Below, piece by piece: positions 1 to 10,758 of a DNA stretch of 64,000 bases. The translations under genes were made by a program, and so were the position numbers. The notes below the pieces were generated by a model that searched no databases, had not been told where the DNA came from, and was given only the letters and a program-made list of their open reading frames with translations. This DNA is from Bretschneidera sinensis (lineage: Eukaryota; Streptophyta; Magnoliopsida; Brassicales; Akaniaceae). The stretch covers positions 35,678,001 through 35,742,000 of the forward strand of contig CM043698.1 in the NCBI GenBank assembly GCA_023935145.1, in the 5' to 3' direction. Numbering within the stretch: the first letter of the stretch is position 1; every line of letters begins with the position of its first letter.

Positions 1-460
1 GGAAGCAACGTGAGAAAGGATTCTAACTATCAACAATCTCCAAAAAAAAGGGAAGGTGTTAGTTAATTATTGCTACCTTTGTAAAGAAGAGGCGGAATTG
101 ATTTACCGTCTTCTTTTGGACTGTTTCTCACTAAACATCTTTGGGATATGGTGTATTGTGTGTGTTTTGGGAATTGATTGGGTTCTATTTTGAAAGAAGA
201 CTATGCTTTGATCCCTTATCTATTTTTTGGATGATTTGGAAAGAGAGAAATTGGATGACTTTTGATGGAGTTGAGACTCCGATTGACTATATTAAAGATG
301 GTTGGCTTAATACCTTTGGTTTTGATTCAAGGAAATTATTTTGTAAATGAGGAGTTTTCTTTTATTTTCTAGGCTTACTATCTTGTAGATAGTCCTCTTG
401 TAAATAGGTTGCACCCAATTGGTGTTTTATATATATAAAGTACGAACTTTACCAATCAAA
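1..460 (+). mobile_element. 3' end of an L1-type LINE (left-truncated by the window)
   Basis: The plus strand reads as a damaged zf-RVT zinc-binding segment (CYLCKEEAE followed by a hydrophobic stretch and a Cys). This segment lies at the C-terminus of plant LINE reverse transcriptases. A stretch around 215-350 (FWMIWKERN, then a GVETPIDYIKDGWLNTF-like tail) matches the tail of the minus-strand LINE at 6.1-10.8 kb. The element ends in the same 3' signature as the others here, a GGTTGCACCCAATTGGTG-like motif at 407-424 followed by an A/T-rich tail. Frames are broken, so it is inactive. How far it extends to the left cannot be seen. Confidence 0.75.
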
Positions 461-1269
461 AATAAAATAGCACACTTACTGAAAGCAACTCATCATGAAA
501 GTGCTACACTATTCCAGATGTGCACAATTATAATGAAATCAGGGGAAGGGGATGGCAAATATCACAAGGACTCCATTAGGTTATTCTTCATAAATCTCCA
601 GAGGAAATTTTAGCAATAAGATCTGAGAAACCGTTCATATTAGAACAACCAAAGCCAACGTAACCTCCACAGCCATGTTGGTCCAACAAATCCACAGCCA
701 CAAGATTGGTAAAAGCACATCCATCCAAATTTATTTTGAGAGAAGCACAAGTCACTTATGTAATGAAACCCTTTAAATTCTTCTTCAGCCACATCCAACG
801 AGACATATCAGGCATTTTCAATATTTAAGTATCACTTTTATGTGTCTCATAATCTCATGCACTCAACATATAATGTGACAACAGCCAATACCTAAATTCC
901 ATGAATATCTGACGACACTTCAGTCAATATCTAAAATGTCACTTGTATCTACAGCTACAAAGAAGGGTAAAAAGGAGGTTGAAACATACTACCCATCAAA
1001 CCAGTTTCCTCAGGCCAAAACCAGGAGCCCTATACCATAAATTTCTAATAATAATTAACTCCGGGCGCCCCAACTTTCAAAATCTCCATCCAAATCCTCC
1101 AAAATGAAGCAACTTAAGAACAATTAACAGATACGTGTAAATCACAAAGGCAACTGAGAGTTGAACCCACAGCAAGGTTATGCAAAAATTCATTGTCACC
1201 CAGGCTTCTTTTCCAATCTTTCCTCATTCTTATTGTATTTCTGCTCATAATACTTGGTAATTTGTACCT
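461..1269. other. No intact gene; probable 3' intron/flank of the JMJ17 pseudogene with an RNase H-like scrap
   Basis: No open frame of meaningful length is present. On the minus strand at about 610-765 the translation contains LKINLDGCAFTNL followed by GCGGYVGFG. This resembles the N-terminal beta strand of a retroelement RNase H domain (consensus K-N-D-G then G-G), but it is too short and degenerate for a firm call. I could not recognise further JMJ17 exons here. Confidence 0.35.
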
Positions 1270-1408
1270 AGTGAGTAATTCTATGTTGTAAATGAGAATG
1301 AGTTCCTTGACTTTATAAACTTACTATCTAGTAGATAGTCACTCGTAAATGGGTTGCACTCCCTTGGTGCCATTTTATAGAATTTTAACTTTACCCATAA
1401 AAAAGTAA
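1270..1408 (+). mobile_element. LINE 3'-end fragment (solo tail)
   Basis: The plus strand encodes a short relic (NEFLDFINLL) and then the family 3' signature GGGTTGCACTCCCTTGGTGC at 1349-1368. An A-rich tail follows. It matches the 3' ends at 1-460, 4.7 kb, 5.8 kb, 6.1 kb and 55.3 kb. It is a heavily 5'-truncated insertion of the same family, lying downstream of the last recognised exon of the JMJ17 pseudogene. Confidence 0.65.
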
Positions 1409-4065
1409 TCTGTACCTATTAAAAAGAAGATCAACTAGGTTCAACTTAGATTTACAGGTATTCTTCTTCTTTGGTGCTACCCTACTAAAGACCCAGCAAC
1501 ATAATGCATCTCTATAAATCCGAATGAGACTGCTCTGCATTTTCATATCTAAATCCCAAAATTGAGATAACACAGCGAGATATCTCTTGGCATTATGAAG
1601 GATAAAACTATAGTAGGCAACATGCACCTATTCATTTCATTAAAAAGAAATGTTAGCACATGTCTACAAGCACTGAACAATTAAGATTATCCACCCAAAA
1701 GCGCAGTATAAGACTTTCATAATTGTCTAGCACTCAGCCAAAGCATAAAAGATCAACTTAACCTTCTTTGTGAAAGTACTCAGTTCATTGGAACATGAGC
1801 TTAGCCTTTGTAAGTTATTACTTTGTGGCGTCTCATAACTATATTTATCCACTGTTAGCACCAAGTCATACAATTCAGCAAGGGTATGACGATAAAGAAG
1901 ACGAAGTTTCCTGGGTTTGCATTCACAGAGGTGTTCCCAATGCTGCATAAGAGGCAAATAAAATCAGAAAATATAAGGAATACTTCAAAAGCAAGAAATA
2001 TAAGTTTCAAAGTGCAGGAGAGGTCTAACCAAGTTGGAATAACTTAAAATCATCTTCATAAGATTCTTTGAGAAAACTAGAGAAGGCAATGCATGCCTGT
2101 GTTTAAATTTTAATACCTTATGCTATCTTTTCTCTATATCAGTAATCTGGTGGGAACAGTTATTTCAGGTGGTTTCAGAGTATATGATGGAAAGTGGGTC
2201 TTTTCTTTTTTCACATTAAAATTGTCCTTATTGACAGGACACCCAAAATAAGACAGCTTCTTTTCTTTCTTTTCCTTTTGTTTTTAACAGGTACTGAAAA
2301 TATTACAGCTTCCACTAAAAATTTTATGAAGAAGAATGCAACCATCTAAAACAATTTTTTTATAAATAAAGATTTAAGGAGAATTGACTGGGTTTTTTCA
2401 TTCATATTCTAAATTTCCAATCAACTAAATAAAAGTGTTCCTTTCTTTATGAAACAATAGAATAAAAGAATTAAAAGCACTATAATAAAATAAGAAAAAA
2501 CTGTATTAGCATTTCACTTTAAGATTGTGATTAACTTGTGAGTATTGCAAACTAAGCTCAGAATAAAACCCAAATATAAGCAAAACAAGTCATTCTATAT
2601 CTCATAAGACAACTTTTATTGAACATGATACTAAAATCTGACTACAAGAATAGACTAAACAAACAGTAAATATATCAAAATACAATTAGCATAAAAATTT
2701 CAAAAAGTACAAATTTTTACTCACTTACCTCTAAGCATACAAAAGCAGATGGCCTACAACGGCAAACAATAGCAGAAAGATAAAGATACTGCTGGCATAT
2801 AATGCATGTTGGGTCCAAGAAAAACCATCAGGAGAAATTAGTCATCCCCAAGTATTACTTTAAAATAGCTACACTCATACTGGGAAAAGAACAAATAACA
2901 CCAAAACCAAAATGTATGCCACAATAAACTATTACCTCTTCGGTACCCACATATTCAGGACATTTCCTGGGAGATATGAGAGATGATTTTACGATGCCAC
3001 TTCTCCAAAGCCGCTCTCTCTCCAGGTTCTTTCTTTAGTACATATCCTAAGCATCTCTTTCTTAAAATGGGGTGACACTCTGCTATCACAATCACCCTGC
3101 TAGCAAAACAAAAATAATAGTCAAGTAGATGTAGCAACAAATAATCTACTTTAGTAACAACAGAATTCACTTAGAAAGCGAAAGAGCACATATTGATTTG
3201 TAGCAGTTAGCAGCTAAAGCTCATTAACATCCAAGTAGCATCAATAAAGTTCGATAAATATGGATTACTACAATTTGTCATTTAGTGTTTCTAGGAAGCT
3301 ATCAAAATAAAAACTAAACACAAGGGAAAGCGGTAACAAAGAATCACAACTTTGAAACTATTAAGTCCATCCGCTGTGCATCTAGAAAAGCACAAGTATG
3401 CATGGTTGCAGGATGGTAAGCCACGGAATGTGTAATCTCATATCATGTCAAAGATTATTACTCAGCTGTGACATTTGACAGTTATAAAATAGACATTTTC
3501 AAGGTGTATATCTATTAGTTTCTGACAATCTAAAGCTTATTGCTTAAAGGGACAATTAAAATGTAATTATGAAATATATAAAACCAAAGCCTGCAGTAGA
3601 ATATCTTAGTTTTCTAACATTGGTCTAAGGAGCACAGAAAGGCACTTTCCAGAGTTTTAATAACATCAAGTTTATAAAAAGATGTGCCTTCAATTATCTC
3701 CAGCAAAACATTCACCAAGGTCCAAGGTTGCCCTCAGTTTTACGAAGTTTTGATAGTGATCAAGACCATCACTATCAGACGGCAGATTATCCAGAAGGGA
3801 ATGCCAAAACAGGAACTAGCACTTGTTATACAGATTTTGTTCAGAAGTTTGGATAAATAGGCTTCCCAAGGACATTTTGTTCATGAGATAGACTCGAGAT
3901 AGGTATTCGTAGTTGAATAGAATGCAGAATACCACTGAGGATATCTTGGAAATAAGAATATCAGAAATGCTCTTGAGGATTGGCTTTTCGATCTATGCAA
4001 TGTTTTGGGATTAAAGTCTTGCATAAAATTAATATGATTGCAGAAGTTGTGCTTCCTAAGGCTAA

Positions 4066-4299
4066 GGGCTTGTTCAGCTTCAGAAAAACATTTTCTGTTT
4101 TTTTATAACTATTTTTTATTTGTAGAAAATGTGTTCAGTTGTTAAAGCTATAAAACTGGGTTTTCTAATCCCCAAGAGTACACAGAAAATTATGAAAAAT
4201 AAAATAAAATAATATTTTTTTTTTCAATATGCAAACACGTTTTTCTTATTTTCCATTTCCTGGGAAATACACTAGTTTTTTCCACAACTGAATGCACCC
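4066..4299. mobile_element. MITE with TAA target duplication (Harbinger/Tourist-like)
   Basis: A 234-bp AT-rich block is bounded by imperfect inverted repeats, GGGCTTGTTCAG at the left and the complement of CTGAATGCACCC at the right. Both ends abut a TAA trinucleotide (4063-4065 and 4300-4302). TAA/TTA target duplications and short GGG-starting terminal repeats are typical of non-autonomous PIF/Harbinger elements. It has no coding capacity. It sits in an intron of the JMJ17 pseudogene. Confidence 0.55.
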
Positions 4300-4721
4300 T
4301 AAGCTTTTCCTAGACGATTATGTCTATTCCAGTATCACCTGTTAGTGTTAAGTTGGAGGGTGGCTTCCCATCGTGTTATGTGGGTGTCAAGATCAGTTTT
4401 ACTTCTTTCCTTTGCATGCCAATTCCTCACCTTTAATGCTATTGTCACACAAAAAGACTGACAGATCATAAAACTTACAACCTTAGCTATCACGCAAAGA
4501 AGCTCCTAGTGAGATATAACAGCAGCTTTGTGATACAGTTGATATAGCTCTGCTCCAAACCCACCATGAGGTAGCCAGTCAGCATGAGCAAAATTGACAG
4601 CCTCTGCACAATTCAAACCTGAAAGGACGCAATAGCTAATATGTTACCTAGTGCAAATTAGTTTTCTTTCTGATATTTAATAATTCATCATATGTACTAA
4701 GTCCTTTAAATAGTTTACTCT

Positions 4722-4865
4722 TTTATAAGTAAAAAGTATATAGAAGGGGCACCAAATGGGTGCCAACCCATGTACAAAATCTATTATCTAGATGATGAAA
4801 ATTCAAAAACTCTACAAGCTGTAATCAATTTACAAAAGAACACCCTCTTTAAATTGATTACAATT
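4722..4865 (-). mobile_element. LINE 3'-end fragment, minus strand
   Basis: Read on the minus strand, this stretch carries the family tail: a GTAGAGTTTTTGAATTTTCA-like relic of the ORF2 end, then TACATGGGTTGGCACCCATT, then a TTTACTTATAAAAG-like A-rich end. It is a 5'-truncated insertion of the same L1-like family, located between two JMJ17 pseudogene exons. Confidence 0.6.
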
Positions 4866-5744
4866 CTCTTAAAAAGATAGGGCATACCAAAATTGAATCA
4901 TCCATGGAAGGATCTGGGGAACGTGATGACAAAATTTCCAGGCTCCTGGCAGATGAGCAACCATAAGGAGAATTATATCAAAAGTAGCCAAGGGAATACC
5001 ATGATTTAAAAGAAAACCCCAAATAAAACCGTCCAGCTTGTTCATAACAGGAGGAAACCTACTTATCAAAAAAAATCAGACGAAAAACTACATTCAGGAA
5101 TATATAATCTATCTCCTTGCATATTAAACCCGTAATACAGTATAGACTGGAACACCATTTTCTTGCAAGACAGATGGGTTCAACATGGTAACAAGCTGAA
5201 AGAGCAAAATCTGGTTGTGCATCAAAGAGATCAGGAAGACTCTTCCGCATAACCTACAGAAAAGTTTACGATGTGGATCACAATTATGCTTTCTTTATAA
5301 AAGAAACTGTTATTCAATGCCATAAAAATGCTAGAGCTGAATGTATTTTCAGTAGAAGCTCAACCAGAACAAAAGTTCATCCAGCCATCCCCCACCAAAT
5401 AAAATGAATAAAAGAATTAAAGATTCCAAGCTAGAAAGTCACTTAGCACCAATAGCAGAAAGTAATTTAAATTTGAAGAGAAAATGAAGAACTACCTTTT
5501 CAAAAGCACTGGCTTTGCTCCCAGGGACACTGTACCAACATTTAGGCTCTCCTCTGAGATTGCAAGAGAAGCAGTGAGCATCAAATTTCTTACAAAAAAG
5601 AAAAACTTACATGAAAATATCTTATAAAGAATGAAAAATAAGTACTCATCAATCAAGAAAAACAGAGGCATGTGGAAACAAAAATGTAGTACGAAAATTA
5701 CTGTCTACTCAGCAACTCACCTGATATGTGCAAAAAGCATGACA

Positions 5745-5840
5745 AAATTATCTTGTAGATAGTCTTTTTGTAAATGGATTGCACCCCCTTGGGCCTTATA
5801 TATAATACTAATTTTACCGATAAAAGAAGAAAAAAAACAA
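5745..5840 (+). mobile_element. LINE 3'-end fragment, plus strand
   Basis: ATCTTGTAGATAGTC at about 5749-5763 and then GGATTGCACCCCCTTGGGCC match the tail of the LINE fragment at 1-460 almost motif for motif. An A-rich tract follows (5820-5840). This is a solo 3' end of the same family, inside the 5.8-kb intron of the JMJ17 pseudogene and next to the large LINE. Confidence 0.6.
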
Positions 5841-8800
5841 CCCTATCCCAAAGCAAATGAACCATCGTAGAACGATCTCAAAAAATCTACTCATTTTTTT
5901 CCTTCCAAAGAATTGCAAAACCAAGCACGGCGATAAAATCTTTTGTGCTTACTCCCTCCAAAACCCCAAAATTTGATCTTCATAAGATTCGCAACAGTAG
6001 ATGGACAAACCCAAATCTCACGAAAAATGCCAAACAAATTATTCAAAGCTGATCAACTACATCACAGTGGAGAAAACTTGCACACCAAATCTAGAAATTC
6101 TACAACCAGTTTCTTATGAACTTAGCTTCTTCTTTTTTTTGACAAGTGAAATGTATTAAAGAAAAAAGCACCAAGGGGGTGTAACCCATGTACAAGGCTA
6201 TCCAAAAAGAGAAACTTCACAAATTCTATAAAGTCAAAGTCATTTACAAAAGAATTCCCATTGACCCAAAAAAATAAGTCATTGAACCATCTTTCCCTAA
6301 TTACATCAAAAGGTCTCTCAAAGCCTTCAAACGCTCTACGGTTTCTCTCAAGCCAAACAATCCAAAGGATAGAAAGTGGGATCATGAAGTAAACTTTCTT
6401 GAGGTTTTTAGGGGCCCGCAGTCCACTCTTAGCCCACACTTCATCTAACACCGATCCGACGCACACCCAAGAGATCCCCAAAACCTTATAAGCCATTTCC
6501 CATAAGGCTTTCGCTAAAGAGCACTCCATCAGAAGTTGAAACACAGACTCACCACATCCTTTACAGATGAAACAACTGTTCACCAACACCCGTTCCCTTC
6601 TTTGCAAATTATCAAGCATTAGGATCTTTTCCAAAGAGGCCTCCCAACAAAAAGAAATCACTTTCTTTGGGGCTCCAGAGCACCAAATTGCTTTCCACGT
6701 GAAGTTGATGGATCTATCCGCAGTAAAGCCGGCTAGAAGTATCTTATAAAATGATTTCACCTCAAAACCTTTGCTCGGGTTGTCCCTCCATCTCATCGCA
6801 TCTTCTTTAAAAAAGTCAAAGTTAGAGCTATATAAAGTTTCCAATAAGCTTTGCACCCGCTCAATCTCCCAATCATTAACATTGCGGATGAAAGGCACAT
6901 CCCACGAGATAACACCATTGTCCACCAAGAAGTAAGAAGAAATAAGAGCTTATTTATCCCTCGCAATTTCAAAGATTTCCGAGAATCGATCTTTAAAAGG
7001 GATGTACTCGAACCATATATCATGCCAAAACTGCGTTCTCCTTCCATCACCAACCAACATCGAAAGATGAGGACTTGAGGCTTCCTAACCATTCCGAATC
7101 CAATTCCACACTCCTACATTGTAAGCCCCCCTTCTTTTCTTCGACGTCCACCCACAATAATCCAATCCAAACTTAGCTTCCACAACTTTCCTCCAAAGAT
7201 GATCCCTTTCCACAATAAACCTCCATAACCATTTCCCCAACAAAGGTTTGTTGAACAAAATAAGGGACTTTACACTTAATCCCCCTCTATCTAACGATTG
7301 CTTAACCACTCCCTATCTCACCAAGTGAAATTTGTGCTCCTCCCCAATATTGCCCAAAAGGAATCTTCTTTGAATATCCTCCAACCTTTTAGGCACACTA
7401 CTAGGTATAGAAAAAAGGAACATAAAATAGATAGGGAGACTAGAGAGAGTGCTTTTGATGAGAGTGAGTCTTCCTCCTTTAGAGAGAAGAAGATTCTTCC
7501 AATCAGCTAACCGCTTTTCAAATCTCTCCACGATGGGATTCTACACACCTAAATCTTTAAATTTGGCACCAAGAGGGAGACCAAGATAAGTGAAGGGAAG
7601 AGTCCCCTCCTTGCACCCCAACAAACTAGCAAGAAAACAACCATTAATGTTCTCACCAAGAGGAATCAAATCACTCTTACTAATATTGACTTTGAGCCCC
7701 GAGGACACCTCAAAGTAGAGAAGGACACATCAAAGATGCAAGATTCGATGAACATCTGCCCCACAAAAAACAATTGTGTCATCGGCAAAGAGAAGGTGAG
7801 ACACACTCACACTTCTTCCTTCTCTCCCCACCTTAAAAGTCATCTCTCAACCGCTTTCAATAACATTTTGCTCAATGCCTCCATAACCAAAGTGAACAAA
7901 AAAGGGGAAAGAGGCTCCCCTTGTCTCAAACCCCGTGAGGATTTAAAATACCAGGAAGGACAACTATTAATAAGGATTGAAAGGATGCCGAAGAAATACA
8001 CTTAAAGATCCATTTGCACCACTTGTCCCCAAAACCCATCCTCTTCAAAAAGTAGATCACAAAACTCCAACTCAAATGATCAAATGCTTTCTCCATGTCA
8101 AGCTTGCAAATCACTCCACCCCCTCCATCTTTTAAATAGGAATCCACCACACTGTTAGCAATTAAAGTGGCATCCAAAATTTTCCTTTAATCCACAAAAG
8201 CATTTTGAAAGGGACTCACCACTTTAGAAATCACTTTTTTTAATCTACAAGTGAGAACTTTCGAAAGAAGTTTATAAATGAAACCAATAAGACTAATAGG
8301 CCGAAAATCTTTGATATTGGAAGCACCCACTTTCTTTGGAATAAGGGCAATGAAGGTTGAATTGAGGCTATCCACAAAATCACCCGATAAATGAAACTCC
8401 TCAAAGAGCTAAAGAATATCCCCTTTAAGGGTAACCCAATTGTGTTTAAGGAAGGTCATAGAAAAACTATCAAGAACGGGGGGCCTTGTCCCCATTACAC
8501 TCCCTAAGAGCACAAAGAATCTCCTCCTCATCAAAAGGGCACTCGATCCACATTGTCTCACTAGCATCAAGAACAAAAAAATCCAAACCATCCAAATTCG
8601 GCCTATAAACGTAGTTCTCCTTGAAGAGAGACTTGTAGAAAGAGCAAATAGCCTCATTAATATTCTCCTCCTCCACAAAAATCGAGCCATCAACCTCAAT
8701 GGAGCCAATATAATTGTGTCTCCTAAGGTCATTCACCATCTGGTGAAAGAATTTAGTGTTCTTATCACCCTCCATAAGCCAAATTTCCCTAGATTTCTGT

Positions 8801-9675
8801 CTCCACGAGGTTTCTTCCATAGAGATAAGTTTGGACAGCTCCTTCTTGATCCACAATCGCCTCTCTCTTTCCTCCCCCGAGAAACTCGAAGAAATCTCCT
8901 TCTCATCAAGACCAATCACCTCCCCCCATCAACACATTGATTGAGGAGTTGATATCACCAAGAGATTCTTTGTTCCATTTCTTCAATTCCAATTTGAGTG
9001 TTTTCAATTTAGAAGCCACCACGAAGCTATCGAACCCCTTCGCATTACAACCTTCCCACCAACCTTTAATAAGATCTTGAAAGCCTTTCACCTTTAGCCA
9101 CATATTTTCAAAACGGAAAGGAGTAAGACCCCAATGCAAACCCCCGCTTCAAGAAGAACAGGGTGATGGTCCGACAACGACCGAGTCAAAAGCTTCTGAA
9201 TGAGATTAGGGTAGAGAGTTTCCCAGCAACTAGAGACAAGAAAATGATCAATTCGAGAGAACGAGGGGGTTTCCCTAAAACTCGACCAGGTGAACGACCC
9301 ACCTGACAAAGGCAAATCAATAAGATTTTGACCCTGAACAAAAGCAAAAAACTCCCTCATAGAACTATCCTCAACCAAGCATCCTGCTCTCTCATGAGGA
9401 TAAAGAACAGCATTGAAGTCCCCTCCCACCACCCAAGGGAGATTCCAACGGCTCTTAAACTCAGCAATTTCGTCCTAGAAGAGACCCCTCTCACTATTAA
9501 GAACCAGACGACTTCATACCCCAAAAACTACGAATAACCGCATCAGAGATCGTCTCCATTTGAGTTTCTTGATGACAAATCACATCCCCCTTCCATTCTC
9601 TAAGAAAATGCTTCACCGCGGCCCTTTTATCTAAGTCATTCAATCCCCTCACATTCCACGAAATGATTTTCATCT

Positions 9676-10298
9676 TCATTGATCAACAAAACCGCCCCTC
9701 TTATAAGCTATCCCAAAAACCACATTAGAACCTCCCTTCTCATAATTGACATCAAACTCCAATATCTTGAGTTCTCTATTAGCCTCCCTCTTTTGCTTTC
9801 TAATCACACCTTGCTTCTGAATTCTGGACTTACCTTCTTCCAATCTAATCTTTTCTATCTCCTCAAATAATTTGATAGCTTGCGCTTCCACACCAACAAG
9901 AGAAACTATACCAGCTTATTCAATTTCTTGACCCAATTTGAAGCAAGCAAGTTTAATTTTTCTACATCATCCAAATCATTAACCAACCACAGGTCAGAAT
10001 GCTCAGGACTCACCACAAGAGCCAAACTATCATCCAAGACCCCTGCTTCAAGACTTCTCTCTAGCCCCTCGAAAACAGGAACAAAAGAATCTCCCTGAAA
10101 GGCCAGAACCCCCTCTTCCTCTTCAACTCTGCTCACAATCTCCATCCCAAAGGGAGCGGCATCAATCATGCCCCTTCCAGCCTCGTCAATGGACAAAAGT
10201 TCTATGAACCCCACTGGAAGACAACTCTCTTCAGCCTCCTTATCAAACCCCACAGACCCAGAAGAGAAAGGAGGAGAAAAGCAACCCAATTCCTCCAT
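9676..10298 (-). pseudogene. Remnant of the LINE region upstream of the endonuclease (ORF1 tail-like)
   Basis: Two minus-strand frames (10298-9906, starting MEELGCFSPPFSSG, and 9891-9676) precede the endonuclease. The second has a charged, probably helical segment (EEIEKIRLEEGKSRIQKQG) followed by NYEKGGSN, directly upstream of the ISWNVRG endonuclease start. That placement and composition fit the linker found between the nucleic-acid-binding protein and the endonuclease in plant LINEs. No DUF4283-like domain or CCHC zinc knuckle was recognised. ORF1 therefore appears missing or too decayed to see. Confidence 0.5.
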
Positions 10299-10443
10299 AG
10301 AAAGAGATTGGAAATTCAGGCTAGGATAAGCCCCCCCTTGACAGTAAAACTCTCACAAATTTGATCGCATAGGTATCCAGAGGCACTCGGCAACTGCTAC
10401 AATGAGAAAACATAGGGTAACAGCCGCGAATCGAAGGTAATAC

Positions 10444-10758
10444 AGAATCCGGTGACAATTCCGACCGAGCCGACCCCGTCAGCACTGGGCTACCTTTGCC
10501 GGGGTTCGACGGCCTGACCGGACCCAGCCCTGCCACCTCTGGCTGAATAGCGGCGCACGCTGAAGCACACACCAACTGCAGCACAAAAAAATTCTGCCCA
10601 GAATCCGGCGACATCTCCACCGGCCTTACCGACCCCGCCGACACCGGGCCACCTTCGCCGGGTTTCGACGGCCTGACCGGAACCAGCCCTGCCTTCTCTG
10701 TCTGAAGAACGGCGCACACTAAAGAACACCCCAACTGCAGCGCAAAGGAAATCTGTCC
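10444..10758 (-). repeat. Two GC-rich tandem units (about 156-159 bp) at the LINE 5' end
   Basis: Translation of one minus-strand frame shows the same pattern twice: GQISFALQLGC...PVRPSKPGEGGP...MSPDS at 10758-10600, then GQNFFVLQLVC...PVRPSNPGKGSP...LSPDS at 10599-10444. The DNA repeats too (for example GACGGCCTGACCGGA on the plus strand near 10508 and 10667). The units are far more GC-rich than the surroundings and sit at the 5' edge of the LINE, where some L1 families carry tandem promoter monomers. A promoter role is inference only. Confidence 0.65.

Noticed and set aside
1391..1627. Minus-strand frame at 1391-1627 as a further JMJ17 exon
   Set aside because: The position would suit it, but I could not match its residues convincingly to the family downstream of the HWEHLCECK exon.
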